A stretch of DNA of 6,245 nucleotides. Origin: Pseudomonadota bacterium. Its GTDB lineage: Bacteria; Pseudomonadota; Gammaproteobacteria; Burkholderiales; Burkholderiaceae_D. The notes under the pieces are model-generated. The model was not told the DNA's origin. It made no database searches and saw nothing but the letters and a program-made list of their open reading frames with translations. A program made the translations under genes and the position numbers. Shown piece after piece: positions 1 through 6,093 of this stretch. Location: contig JAEZHR010000167.1 of the NCBI GenBank assembly GCA_023416415.1, forward strand, positions 1-6,245, written 5' to 3'. Numbering within the stretch: position 1 is the stretch's first letter; the number at the start of each line of letters is the position of its first letter.

Positions 1-96
1 GAACCAGACTGCGGCAAAACCGAGCACCACCGAGACGCATGCAACCAGCACGAAATGCCACAGCGGACGTTCCTGCTTCACCTGGTAGCGGCTCAT
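1..96 (-). CDS. Partial gene: N-terminus of a small membrane-anchored protein
   Basis: Only the first 32 codons are inside the window; the gene continues past position 1. The peptide begins MSRYQVKQERPLWHF, a short basic cytoplasmic stretch, followed by a hydrophobic run of about 17 residues (roughly 14-32: FVLVACVSVVLGFAAVW) that reads as one membrane helix or an uncleaved signal anchor. The start at 96 is supported by the ATGA overlap with the stop of the DUF2288 gene, a typical arrangement for translational coupling, so it should be the third gene of the slyX operon. A membrane-anchored protein of unknown function would fit, but the family cannot be decided from 32 residues. Confidence 0.7.
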   Translation of the reverse strand, partial: MSRYQVKQERPLWHFVLVACVSVVLGFAAVWF

Positions 97-431
97 GCGC
101 GAGATACCGCCTCTTTGTGGCGCTGGACCAGGACCCAGGGCTTGACCACGACGGCCCACAGCTGTGCATCGTCATCCAGCCATGCGCGTGCCTGATCGTC
201 GCTCACGTGTCGGATGCAATCGGCCTGCAGCCATGCAGCGATGGCCGCCTTGTCGTCCTGCGCGATGCGCAATGCGACATCGACGAGGTCAAGGCCATCT
301 TCGATGACGAGCACATTGCCACCGGCAAAGAAGCGCAACATTTCGCGCCACGGCATGCGCGAGGTTTCGCCGTTGAGCTTGGCGCGCAGCAGGGCAGTTT
401 CTTCCGCTGCGCCGGATTGAGTGTCGTTCAT
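93..431 (-). CDS. DUF2288 family protein
   Basis: A 112-residue cytoplasmic protein that I recognise as DUF2288, a conserved proteobacterial family of unknown function. Family hallmarks are visible in order: LRAKLNGET (15-23), the PWREMLRFFAGG segment (27-38), the acidic LDLVDVALRIAQDD (47-60), and the C-terminal block with LWAVVVKPWVLVQ (91-103), the most characteristic part. It has no signal peptide or membrane helix. The reading frame stays open upstream to 521, but that extension overlaps slyX and is Arg/Gly-rich, so MNDTQSG at 431 is the better start. No clear Shine-Dalgarno is seen. The gene begins 5 bp after the slyX stop, and its TGA overlaps the next start (ATGA), which suggests coupled translation. 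No biochemical role can be assigned. Confidence 0.85.
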   Translation of the reverse strand: MNDTQSGAAEETALLRAKLNGETSRMPWREMLRFFAGGNVLVIEDGLDLVDVALRIAQDDKAAIAAWLQADCIRHVSDDQARAWLDDDAQLWAVVVKPWVLVQRHKEAVSRA

Positions 432-436
432 GCCGA

Positions 437-643
437 TCAATAGTGGGGAGGTCGTTCGTTGGCCGGGCCGGCCGCTGCGGCATCGCGTACGTCCTTCACG
501 TGACGCACCAGCGCGGTACACAAGGTTTCGAGTTCGTCGATCCGCTTTTGCTGACGATAGACGGTGCGGTTCAGGGTTTCGAGCAGGTCATCCTGCTGCG
601 CAAGCCTGGTCTCCAGTTCGATCAGGCGCTCTTCGGTGTTCAT
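437..643 (-). CDS. slyX: SlyX family coiled-coil protein
   Basis: A 68-residue protein with the SlyX signature: MNTEERLIELETRLAQQDDL at the start, a continuous heptad-like pattern of Leu/Ile/Val (about 6-50) predicting a coiled coil, a short Ala/Gly linker and the family's typical C-terminal PPHY. SlyX proteins are small, soluble and probably oligomeric. The name comes from proximity to slyD in E. coli, and no firm function is known. Here it is the first gene of a three-gene minus-strand operon with DUF2288 and a membrane protein, so the E. coli slyD/fkpA context is not conserved. The open frame runs upstream to 829 through the porin terminator, but that part is low-complexity, Arg-rich shadow. 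The ATG at 643 is chosen by homology to the family start. A TACAAT -10-like hexamer lies 30 bp upstream. Confidence 0.93.
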   Translation of the reverse strand: MNTEERLIELETRLAQQDDLLETLNRTVYRQQKRIDELETLCTALVRHVKDVRDAAAAGPANERPPHY

Positions 644-672
644 GACGGATACGTGGCGTTGACGCAGCCGAC

Positions 673-678
673 ATTGTA
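673..678 (-). promoter_or_regulatory. Possible -10 element for the slyX operon
   Basis: Read on the minus strand, this is TACAAT, one mismatch from TATAAT, about 30 bp before the slyX ATG and downstream of the porin terminator, where a promoter would be needed. No recognisable -35 hexamer lies 16-18 bp upstream (that sequence is GC-rich), so the call is weak. Confidence 0.3.
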
Positions 679-706
679 CCGACCGGCGCCGACAGCGGCC
701 TCGGAT

Positions 707-744
707 AAAAAATGGGCGCCCCTCTCCTGCGGAAAAGGACGCCC
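707..744 (-). terminator. Rho-independent terminator of the porin gene
   Basis: On the minus strand GGGCGTCC (744-737) pairs with GGGCGCCC (721-714), an 8-bp stem with one G-U. The sequence between them can extend it by six more pairs (TTTTCC with GGAGAG, including G-U pairs), leaving a GCA loop. The 14-bp stem is followed by A and six T (712-707). It lies 23 bp after the porin TAG and before slyX, so it should end the porin transcript and insulate the slyX operon. Confidence 0.9.
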
Positions 745-767
745 GAACTGCCCGACAGGAGAAATGC

Positions 768-1775
768 CTAGAACTTGTGTCGTACGCCGATGTTGAGCTG
801 GGTCGGATCCTCGCCAGCAACGGCGGCACCGCCCAGGTTGGCCAGCGCGTCGTTCCTCACTTGTCCGTAAGAGGTGTACAAGTTGGTGCGCTTGGAGAAC
901 GGATAGCTGTAGCCGATCGCCCACAGCGTCGAATCGGCGTCGCTGAGCAGGTCGTTCTTGCGGTGAGCGTACGTCGCCATCGCAGTACCGGGGCCGAGAC
1001 TGGCAGAGGCACCGACCAGCCAGTCCTTGCTGTCGATGTTGGTCGTGCCTGCCGCATTCTCGCCATCGTTCTGCGCGTACGCCAGATGCAGCTTGGCCAG
1101 ATTGAAGTCGTAGGTGCCGCCGATCATCGCGGTGTGGGCCATGCCGGCGTCCGCACCGCTGATAGCCAGGTTCTGGCGATTGTAGGCAAGCTGCACCAGC
1201 AACGGACCATTGTTGTAGGCACCTGCGGCACCGACATTGCGCCCCAGCGAGCTGTCACCAGGCGCCTCGCCGAAGGCATAGGCAACTTGTGCGGAAAAGC
1301 CCCCGAAGTTCGGCGTAGCGTAGACGACCGTGTTGTCGGTGCGGTCGCCGTACAGGTTGAATATCTGCCCGGCATCCCCGGCCAGACTGAGCCCGAACGG
1401 ATCGACGGCCTCGACGGCCTGATAAAGCGGGATGTACTGGCGGCCCAGGGTCAAGGTGCCGAAGCTTTGGCTCTTCACGCCAACGAAGGCCTGGCGCCCG
1501 AACAGACGGTCATCCTGACCCATCCGGCCGTTATCGAGGTTGAAGCCGCTTTCCAAAGTAAAGATGGCGCTCCAGCCACCGCCCAGCGCCTCGGTTCCGC
1601 GAAAGCCGAGACGGCTGCCCGATTGCAGGCCGCTGTCAAGCCCGGTCGTGGTGGTGGTACCGTTGTCGACCCGGTTCAGCCCGACATCGGCCACCCCGTA
1701 GACCGTCACGCTGGTCTGTGCGGCAGCAGTACCAAAGGCGCCCAGAAGGGCAATTGCCATTAACGATTTCTTCAT
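768..1775 (-). CDS. General outer-membrane porin (Gram-negative porin superfamily)
   Basis: A 335-residue precursor of a trimeric 16-stranded beta-barrel porin that would let small hydrophilic solutes diffuse across the outer membrane. Residues 1-19 (MKKSLMAIALLGAFGTAAA) are a classic signal peptide with cleavage before Gln20. The mature protein opens with SVTVYGVADVGL, the usual first strand of Burkholderiales porins. Further marks are GSRLGFRGTEALGGGWSAIF (second and third strands), GTLTLGRQYIPLY leading into the constriction loop, many alternating Gly/aromatic strands, and NIGVRHKF with the terminal Phe needed for barrel assembly. The length is typical. The frame extends upstream to 1982, but the signal peptide fixes the start at 1775; a weak GGGA lies about 10 bp before it. 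The gene is monocistronic: a terminator follows and the upstream gene is divergent. Substrate selectivity cannot be read from the sequence. Confidence 0.95.
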   Translation of the reverse strand: MKKSLMAIALLGAFGTAAAQTSVTVYGVADVGLNRVDNGTTTTTGLDSGLQSGSRLGFRGTEALGGGWSAIFTLESGFNLDNGRMGQDDRLFGRQAFVGVKSQSFGTLTLGRQYIPLYQAVEAVDPFGLSLAGDAGQIFNLYGDRTDNTVVYATPNFGGFSAQVAYAFGEAPGDSSLGRNVGAAGAYNNGPLLVQLAYNRQNLAISGADAGMAHTAMIGGTYDFNLAKLHLAYAQNDGENAAGTTNIDSKDWLVGASASLGPGTAMATYAHRKNDLLSDADSTLWAIGYSYPFSKRTNLYTSYGQVRNDALANLGGAAVAGEDPTQLNIGVRHKF

Positions 1776-1880
1776 TTCTATTTCCCGTTGTTGTGAATCG
1801 AGAGCGGCTTTACTCTTCAAACCAAAGCAGGCAGCCGCGATAATGACGTGCGCAAGTGACCTCTTGACGGCATGTTTTCG

Positions 1881-1916
1881 GCTGTTGCGCCTGTGCCAGA
1901 CTTGGACCGCAACAGC
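1881..1916. promoter_or_regulatory. Inverted repeat (possible operator) in the divergent porin/hypothetical gap
   Basis: GCTGTTGCG (1881-1889) and CGCAACAGC (1908-1916) are perfect 9-bp inverted copies separated by 18 bases, centred about 120 bp upstream of the porin ATG and 75 bp upstream of the 84-residue gene. It could be a binding site for a dimeric regulator of either gene or a hairpin in a leader RNA. No regulator family is recognised from the half-sites, and no convincing -35/-10 pair was found in 1776-1972 on either strand. Confidence 0.35.
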
Positions 1917-1972
1917 ACTCGCCGGTGCGTCACGACCCTCAAAAGAATCCGATCCATTCCCTTTATCCGACC

Positions 1973-2227
1973 ATGCGTTCAACCAAAGCCAGTGCCGCCG
2001 TCACCCGCCTCAATGCGCGCGATCCGACGTACCGCTATTCGATGGGCATGACCGCAAGTGGTTTCTTTTATTTGCTGCGCGGTGAGGAGGGTAAGCCTCC
2101 GATACGCGTCAGTTCTGATCTGACGCAGGAAGAGTTCATCGCGCTGGTGAACCAGACTGGCCCGCAGAAAAAAGTGAAGATCAGCAAGCTCGATCAGGCG
2201 TTCGAGAAACAGTTGCGCAAGAAATAG
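1973..2227 (+). CDS. Conserved-looking small hypothetical protein (84 aa)
   Basis: I do not recognise this gene. The product is a small basic protein without signal peptide or membrane segment. The middle (about 18-48: YRYSMGMTASGFFYLLRGEEG, then PPIRVSSDLTQ) looks like a compact alpha/beta fold. The rest is probably helical (EEFIALVNQTG), ending in a strongly Lys-rich tail (KKVKISKLDQAFEKQLRKK). It has the balanced composition and wobble pattern of a real coding region, and no longer frame competes on the other strand. The start at ATG 1973 is chosen over an in-frame GTG at 1925, which would add a 16-residue unstructured leader; neither has a clear Shine-Dalgarno. It is divergent from the porin and precedes the ADP-ribosyltransferase gene on the same strand, but the putative hrp-box promoter between them suggests separate transcription. 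It is basic and small, so it does not resemble an acidic type III chaperone. Confidence 0.7.
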   Translation: MRSTKASAAVTRLNARDPTYRYSMGMTASGFFYLLRGEEGKPPIRVSSDLTQEEFIALVNQTGPQKKVKISKLDQAFEKQLRKK

Positions 2228-2255
2228 CCGGACCGCTGCCTTCCTGAGTATTTCG

Positions 2256-2284
2256 TGGAACTGGCGATCCGGCTGCGCTACACA
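2256..2284 (+). promoter_or_regulatory. Candidate hrp box (HrpL-dependent promoter)
   Basis: The sequence reads TGGAACT, 15 bases, CTACACA. The HrpL consensus is TGGAACC-N15/16-CCACNNA, so there is one mismatch in the -35 part and one in the -10 part, with correct spacing. It lies 20 bp before the ATG (50 bp before an alternative GTG) of a predicted ADP-ribosyltransferase effector, in the right orientation. A short degenerate motif like this can occur by chance; the evidence is the match combined with its position. Confidence 0.5.
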
Positions 2285-2303
2285 CGGGCAGACGATCTAC
2301 GCG

Positions 2304-3947
2304 ATGTGCCTGCATCCGGCAGGCTTGTGCAAAGTGCCGATATTCAATCCGATTCCCAATCCGACGACGACAGAGGCACTCTCATGCGTCTCCGTGCACG
2401 TCACGCATTTGCACGGCGCTCATGTTCACTGCACGCTCCAGCCCGGAACGCGCGAGGCCACACTCGAAATCCTTTCCCGAAACACGGCCGTTGCCAATGA
2501 CCATCATTTGGTGACAGAGGCGATGCGCAACTACAGGGAAACCCATGGCGGAAACAATTTCAGCCAGCTTGAAGCCTTGCTTGTCCATGCAAACGATCTG
2601 TATCGGACACTGGAATCTGCGGCAGCCTCGGCCTTCGATTCGCAGCGGGCGATCGATCTGACTTACGAGATCGCAGCCGAGAAACTTCCACCCGTGAGCA
2701 CGGGCCACCATTCGGCACCACCCACCTTGCTGCGGCAACTTGACGACGCGGTTGTCCGCCATATGAATGGCGACAGGAATCTTTCCGACTTCATTGCACT
2801 CCACGTCGCACTGCGGCACTACGTGGACTCGCTCCAGGCCCAGCCCCGTCGAGACCGGAGCATCGTGCGGACTGACGCGTCCCTTCATGAAACCGCGAAG
2901 AGGGTGGCCTATGGACCGATCATGGCGTGGAAACCGACCCGAGGTGCGCCCGCCACCCATTACGATCGCAAGGGAAAAGCCGTTCTTCCCCCACCCGCGT
3001 GGACGAAAGGTATCGAGCTTGCCGGGCCTTCGAACACGCCCGTTCCGCAACACCCAGGCAGTGAGCGGACGGCGGGCGCAAGGCCTTCGTTGAATCCGCA
3101 GTGGAAGCGAAATGACGGTGTGTTCGCAATCCTGAATATGGTGCGTCCGCATTACACGAGCACGCCCGAGGATCGCGCGGCCTTCAAGCATCTGTTCCTG
3201 AACAAACGGATCATCAACCGGGGCAACATCACGCCAGAGAAATGCAAAGAACTGTGGGAACTCTACATCGATCAGGTGGCACGCATTCTTGAAAGGCAGC
3301 CGGGAATGAAGACCGTCCCGATGGAAGACCTGCTGGCCGTGCGGACCTACAGCGTTGCGTCCAATGAGTTGAACGAAGCATTGCGCAACGGAGACGAAAA
3401 GAAGGTCGAGGAGTTCGCGCCCTACATTCGTTGCCTCGTTTCAGGCCTCTGCCATCTGAGACAAAAGGACGCGCAACCCAGCTGGGTTTATCGCGGCGAG
3501 CATTTGACCGCGGAGCATCTTGTCCAGTACGTGCCCGGAGCCGTGATCCGAACGCGCGGATTCATGAGCACGAGCACCCGTGACAGCAGCAGCTATTGCC
3601 GGTTGCTCGAAAAGTACAACGTGCAGAAACAAATCTACGGCACAGGGATTGAACTGGGACCGATTTCCCTGCATGACGGGCATGAGGACGAGGCGATGTT
3701 TTTCTTCGGCACGCCCAGAGAAGTGCTCGAAGTGCGCTATGCCGGCTACGACACGCAATCCGGCCTGCTTCAGGTCCGCATCGTCGAACGAGAGATGGAC
3801 ATCAGCGAGTTCGCGCCCGGCGACGAATCATTCCCCGCGAGCAGCGCGCGGCCGATGGCTCTGGAGGGCCTCCTGGCCCCGCCGTCTACGCCGGTCTCGG
3901 CTTCTGCAGCAAGGCCTTCAGATTCGCCAGCCTTTCCTGGGGCGTGA
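2304..3947 (+). CDS. Putative secreted NAD+-dependent mono-ADP-ribosyltransferase (R-S-E class) effector
   Basis: The 547-residue protein should transfer ADP-ribose from NAD+ to a target protein, most likely on arginine. The catalytic half (about 270-500) shows the R-S-E marks in order: RTYSVASNELNEALRNG (347-363), the helix that precedes the NAD pocket; WVYRGEH with the NAD-binding Arg397; GFMSTST with the S-T-S motif at 422-424; and HEDEAMFFFGT with the biglutamate Glu461-x-Glu463. This is the layout of ExoS/ExoT, HopU1 and related ADP-ribosyltransferase exoenzymes. Residues about 45-200 are a predicted helical region that I do not recognise; 205-265 form a Pro-rich linker; 505-547 are a disordered Ser/Pro/Ala tail. 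No Sec signal or membrane helix is present. The ATG at 2304 lacks a good Shine-Dalgarno; GTG 2334 (MPIFNPIPNP) has GGCAGG 10 bases before it and may be the true start. Under either start the first 12 residues lack Asp/Glu and have Leu or Ile at position 3, as in many type III effectors. The gene converges on and overlaps rep by 62 bp. Catalytic assignment is firm; target and secretion route are inferred. Confidence 0.85.
   Translation: MCLHPAGLCKVPIFNPIPNPTTTEALSCVSVHVTHLHGAHVHCTLQPGTREATLEILSRNTAVANDHHLVTEAMRNYRETHGGNNFSQLEALLVHANDLYRTLESAAASAFDSQRAIDLTYEIAAEKLPPVSTGHHSAPPTLLRQLDDAVVRHMNGDRNLSDFIALHVALRHYVDSLQAQPRRDRSIVRTDASLHETAKRVAYGPIMAWKPTRGAPATHYDRKGKAVLPPPAWTKGIELAGPSNTPVPQHPGSERTAGARPSLNPQWKRNDGVFAILNMVRPHYTSTPEDRAAFKHLFLNKRIINRGNITPEKCKELWELYIDQVARILERQPGMKTVPMEDLLAVRTYSVASNELNEALRNGDEKKVEEFAPYIRCLVSGLCHLRQKDAQPSWVYRGEHLTAEHLVQYVPGAVIRTRGFMSTSTRDSSSYCRLLEKYNVQKQIYGTGIELGPISLHDGHEDEAMFFFGTPREVLEVRYAGYDTQSGLLQVRIVEREMDISEFAPGDESFPASSARPMALEGLLAPPSTPVSASAARPSDSPAFPGA
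2318..2323 (+). promoter_or_regulatory. Possible ribosome binding site favouring a GTG start at 2334
   Basis: GGCAGG lies 10 bases before the in-frame GTG at 2334, whereas the ATG at 2304 has no purine-rich match at suitable distance. If the hrp box is real, transcription would begin near 2290, leaving only about 14 bases before the ATG but about 44 before the GTG, which also favours the later start. Confidence 0.35.
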
Positions 3948-5931
3948 TCTTTTCCTCTTCCTTCGGAACCGCATCGCCTTCGTCGAGCTTCATTTCCTTG
4001 ATGAAGCGCGAGGGATCGCAATTGATGTACTCGCGTGCGCGCTTTCTGCGCTTGCACCAGGAGATGTGCAGCGAACGCTGCGCGCGCGTGATGCCGACGT
4101 ACATCAGGCGCCGTTCTTCCTCGATGCGCGCAGCCAGTTGCTCGACCGGCGTGTCGGGGTCGCCCTTGTGCGGAAGAATGCCCTCTTCCACGCCGACCAG
4201 GAATACGTGCGGAAACTCCAGCCCCTTCGAAGCATGCAGCGTGGACATGCGCACCGCGTCCGGTTCTTCGTCGCGACCGTCGAGCATGGTCATCAGCGCG
4301 ACCATCTGCGTGAGTTCGAGCAGACTCTTTTCTTCATCCGTGCCGTCGCGCCCGCCCGTGCCCTTCTCCTTCAGCCAGGTGGTGAAGTCGAGCGCGTTCT
4401 GCCACTTGGTCTGGGCCTGGCGATCATCGAAGGTCGAGTAGAGCCAGGCTTCGTAGTTGATCTCCTTCATCATCTCGTCGAGCAGCTCGGCGGCGTTCTC
4501 GCCGCGCTTGCTGGCCCGCGCTTCCAGACCGTTGATGAAGTTGCAGAACTCGCGCAGCGGATGCAGCTGGCGGTCGTTGAGTTTAGATTCGATGCCGCCC
4601 TTGAACACCGCCTCGAACGGCGAACACTGCCACTGTCCCGCGAAGGCGCCGAGCGCTTCCAGCGTGCTCTGCCCGACACCGCGCTTGGGGGTGGTCACGG
4701 CGCGAATGAAGGCCGGATCATCGTCCTGGTTGGCGATCAGGCGCAGGTAGCTGACGATGTCCTTGATCTCGGCACGGTCGAAGAAGCTCTGGCCGCCGGA
4801 GATCGTGTAGGGAATGCGTTCCTTGCGCAGCGCCTGCTCGATCACGCGCGCCTGATGGTTGCCGCGATACAGGACCGCATAATCGGAGAACTTGGCGCGG
4901 CGCTCGAACTTGTGCGCCGAGATCATGATGGCCACCTGCTCGGCTTCCTGCTCATCGTCCTGCATGGCCATCACCTTGATCGGATCGCCCAGGCCGTGCT
5001 CGGACCACAGCTGCTTTTCGAACAGCTTGGGATTGTTGCCGATGACGGCATTGGCCGCCTGCAGGATGCGCGTGGATGAACGGTAGTTCTGCTCGAGCTT
5101 GATGATCTTCAGGTCCGGGAAATCGACCTGCAATTGCTTGAGATTCTCGATGGTCGCGCCGCGCCAGGCATAGATGGCCTGGTCGTCGTCGCCCACGGCG
5201 GTAAACATCGGCTTCTTGCCGAGACCGGTGACCAGCAGCTTCACCAGCTCGTACTGGCAGGTGTTGGTGTCCTGATACTCGTCGACCAGCAGATAGCGCA
5301 GCTTGCGCTGCCACTTGTCGCGCACCGTTTCGTTGTCGCGGAACAGTTCGACCGGCAGGCGGATCAGGTCGTCGAAGTCGACAGCCTGATAAGCCGAGAG
5401 CGTGGCGACGTAGTTGCGGTAAATGCGCGCGGCCTGGGCATCGTCTTCGGTTGCCGCCTCCTTCAGCGCGCGCTCGGGATCGACCAGCGCGTTCTTCCAC
5501 AGCGACATCGTGTTCTGGATGCGGCGCACGATCTGCTTGTCGGTAGTGCAGGCAAGATCCTGGACGATGGAGAAGCAATCGTCGCTGTCCATGATCGAGA
5601 AGCGATCCTTCAGCCCCAGCTCCTTGGCCTCGCGCCGCACGATCTGCATCCCCAGCGAATGAAAGGTGCAGACCGTGAGGTTCTTCGCTTCCTTCGGATT
5701 GGTCAGCAGCTTGGCGATGCGCTCCTGCATCTCGCGCGCAGCCTTGTTGGTGAAGGTCACGGCGGCGATGTTGCGCGCATCGTAACCATGCTGCTCGATC
5801 AGACGCGCGATCTTGGTCGTAATTACGCGCGTCTTGCCGGAACCGGCGCCGGCCAGGACCAGACAGGGTCCATCCATGTAGTTGACGGCTTCGCGCTGCG
5901 GCGGATTCATTCCATGGGTGGAGTGGGACAT
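3886..5931 (-). CDS. rep: ATP-dependent DNA helicase Rep
   Basis: A complete 681-residue superfamily 1A 3'-to-5' DNA helicase, close to the 673 residues of E. coli Rep. It unwinds DNA using ATP and in the family helps replication forks pass bound proteins and restart. Motifs in order: Q motif (MNPPQREAV, 8-16), Walker A AGAGSGKT (27-34), motif Ia AVTFTNKAAREMQER (57-71), DEYQDTN (217-223) with the catalytic Asp-Glu, motif III GDDDQAIYAWRGA (247-259), motif IV LEQNYRSS (279-286), motif V MSTLHASKGLEF (562-573) and motif VI EEERRLMYVGITRAQ (604-618). The short Lys-rich C-terminus and the absence of a UvrD-type ~40-residue tail favour Rep over UvrD or PcrA. Two starts are possible: ATG 5931 (MSHSTHG) or ATG 5910 (MNPPQREA), the latter matching where many homologues begin; neither has a Shine-Dalgarno. 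Its 3' end overlaps the convergent ADP-ribosyltransferase gene. Confidence 0.95.
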   Translation of the reverse strand: MSHSTHGMNPPQREAVNYMDGPCLVLAGAGSGKTRVITTKIARLIEQHGYDARNIAAVTFTNKAAREMQERIAKLLTNPKEAKNLTVCTFHSLGMQIVRREAKELGLKDRFSIMDSDDCFSIVQDLACTTDKQIVRRIQNTMSLWKNALVDPERALKEAATEDDAQAARIYRNYVATLSAYQAVDFDDLIRLPVELFRDNETVRDKWQRKLRYLLVDEYQDTNTCQYELVKLLVTGLGKKPMFTAVGDDDQAIYAWRGATIENLKQLQVDFPDLKIIKLEQNYRSSTRILQAANAVIGNNPKLFEKQLWSEHGLGDPIKVMAMQDDEQEAEQVAIMISAHKFERRAKFSDYAVLYRGNHQARVIEQALRKERIPYTISGGQSFFDRAEIKDIVSYLRLIANQDDDPAFIRAVTTPKRGVGQSTLEALGAFAGQWQCSPFEAVFKGGIESKLNDRQLHPLREFCNFINGLEARASKRGENAAELLDEMMKEINYEAWLYSTFDDRQAQTKWQNALDFTTWLKEKGTGGRDGTDEEKSLLELTQMVALMTMLDGRDEEPDAVRMSTLHASKGLEFPHVFLVGVEEGILPHKGDPDTPVEQLAARIEEERRLMYVGITRAQRSLHISWCKRRKRAREYINCDPSRFIKEMKLDEGDAVPKEEEKITPQERLANLKALLQKPRPA

Positions 5932-5960
5932 GCGGGGAGTGGTGCGGGGGAAAGCGGGTC

Positions 5961-5966
5961 ATTGTA
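5961..5966 (-). promoter_or_regulatory. Possible -10 element for rep
   Basis: TACAAT on the minus strand, 29 bp before the ATG at 5931. It gives a plausible short leader, but no good -35 hexamer is seen 16-18 bp upstream. A small inverted repeat AGCAGC/GCTGCT (5966-5971 and 5979-5984) abuts it. Confidence 0.3.
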
Positions 5967-6073
5967 GCAGCGCAACTTGCTGCTGATGGGCATTGGTTTG
6001 GGAGGTTGTTGTTTTGATTCTTGTTCCTTTCTGTGGGGCGGTTGCTTGTATTTCTTCGGACAACCAGGCCGGG

Positions 6074-6093
6074 ACTGGCCCCGGCGGGCCAGT
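6074..6093. repeat. 7-bp stem-loop in the intergenic repeat
   Basis: ACTGGCC (6074-6080) pairs with GGCCAGT (6087-6093) around the loop CCGGCG. Its last two bases are shared with the next stem-loop, so the two compete slightly. Confidence 0.7.

Noticed and set aside
777..1763. Long open frame antisense to the porin (328 codons, plus strand)
   Set aside because: It mirrors the porin codons, has no recognisable domain, and the porin on the other strand has an unmistakable signal peptide and barrel strands.
1925..1972. Upstream GTG start for the 84-residue gene
   Set aside because: The extra 16 residues are unstructured and Pro/His-rich, no ribosome site precedes the GTG, and the ATG at 1973 gives a more natural N-terminus.
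2382..3191. 269-codon minus-strand frame antisense to the transferase gene
   Set aside because: No domain or signal is visible, and the plus-strand product carries a coherent catalytic domain.
3866..3879. GGGCC-TCCT-GGCCC hairpin near the end of the transferase gene
   Set aside because: Only 5 bp, within coding sequence and without a T-run on either side, so it is not a credible terminator for either convergent gene.
3580..5079. 499-codon plus-strand open frame across the end of the transferase gene and most of rep's C-terminal half
   Set aside because: It is a shadow of GC-rich rep codons on the opposite strand; the translation shows no motif and rep is complete with all helicase motifs.
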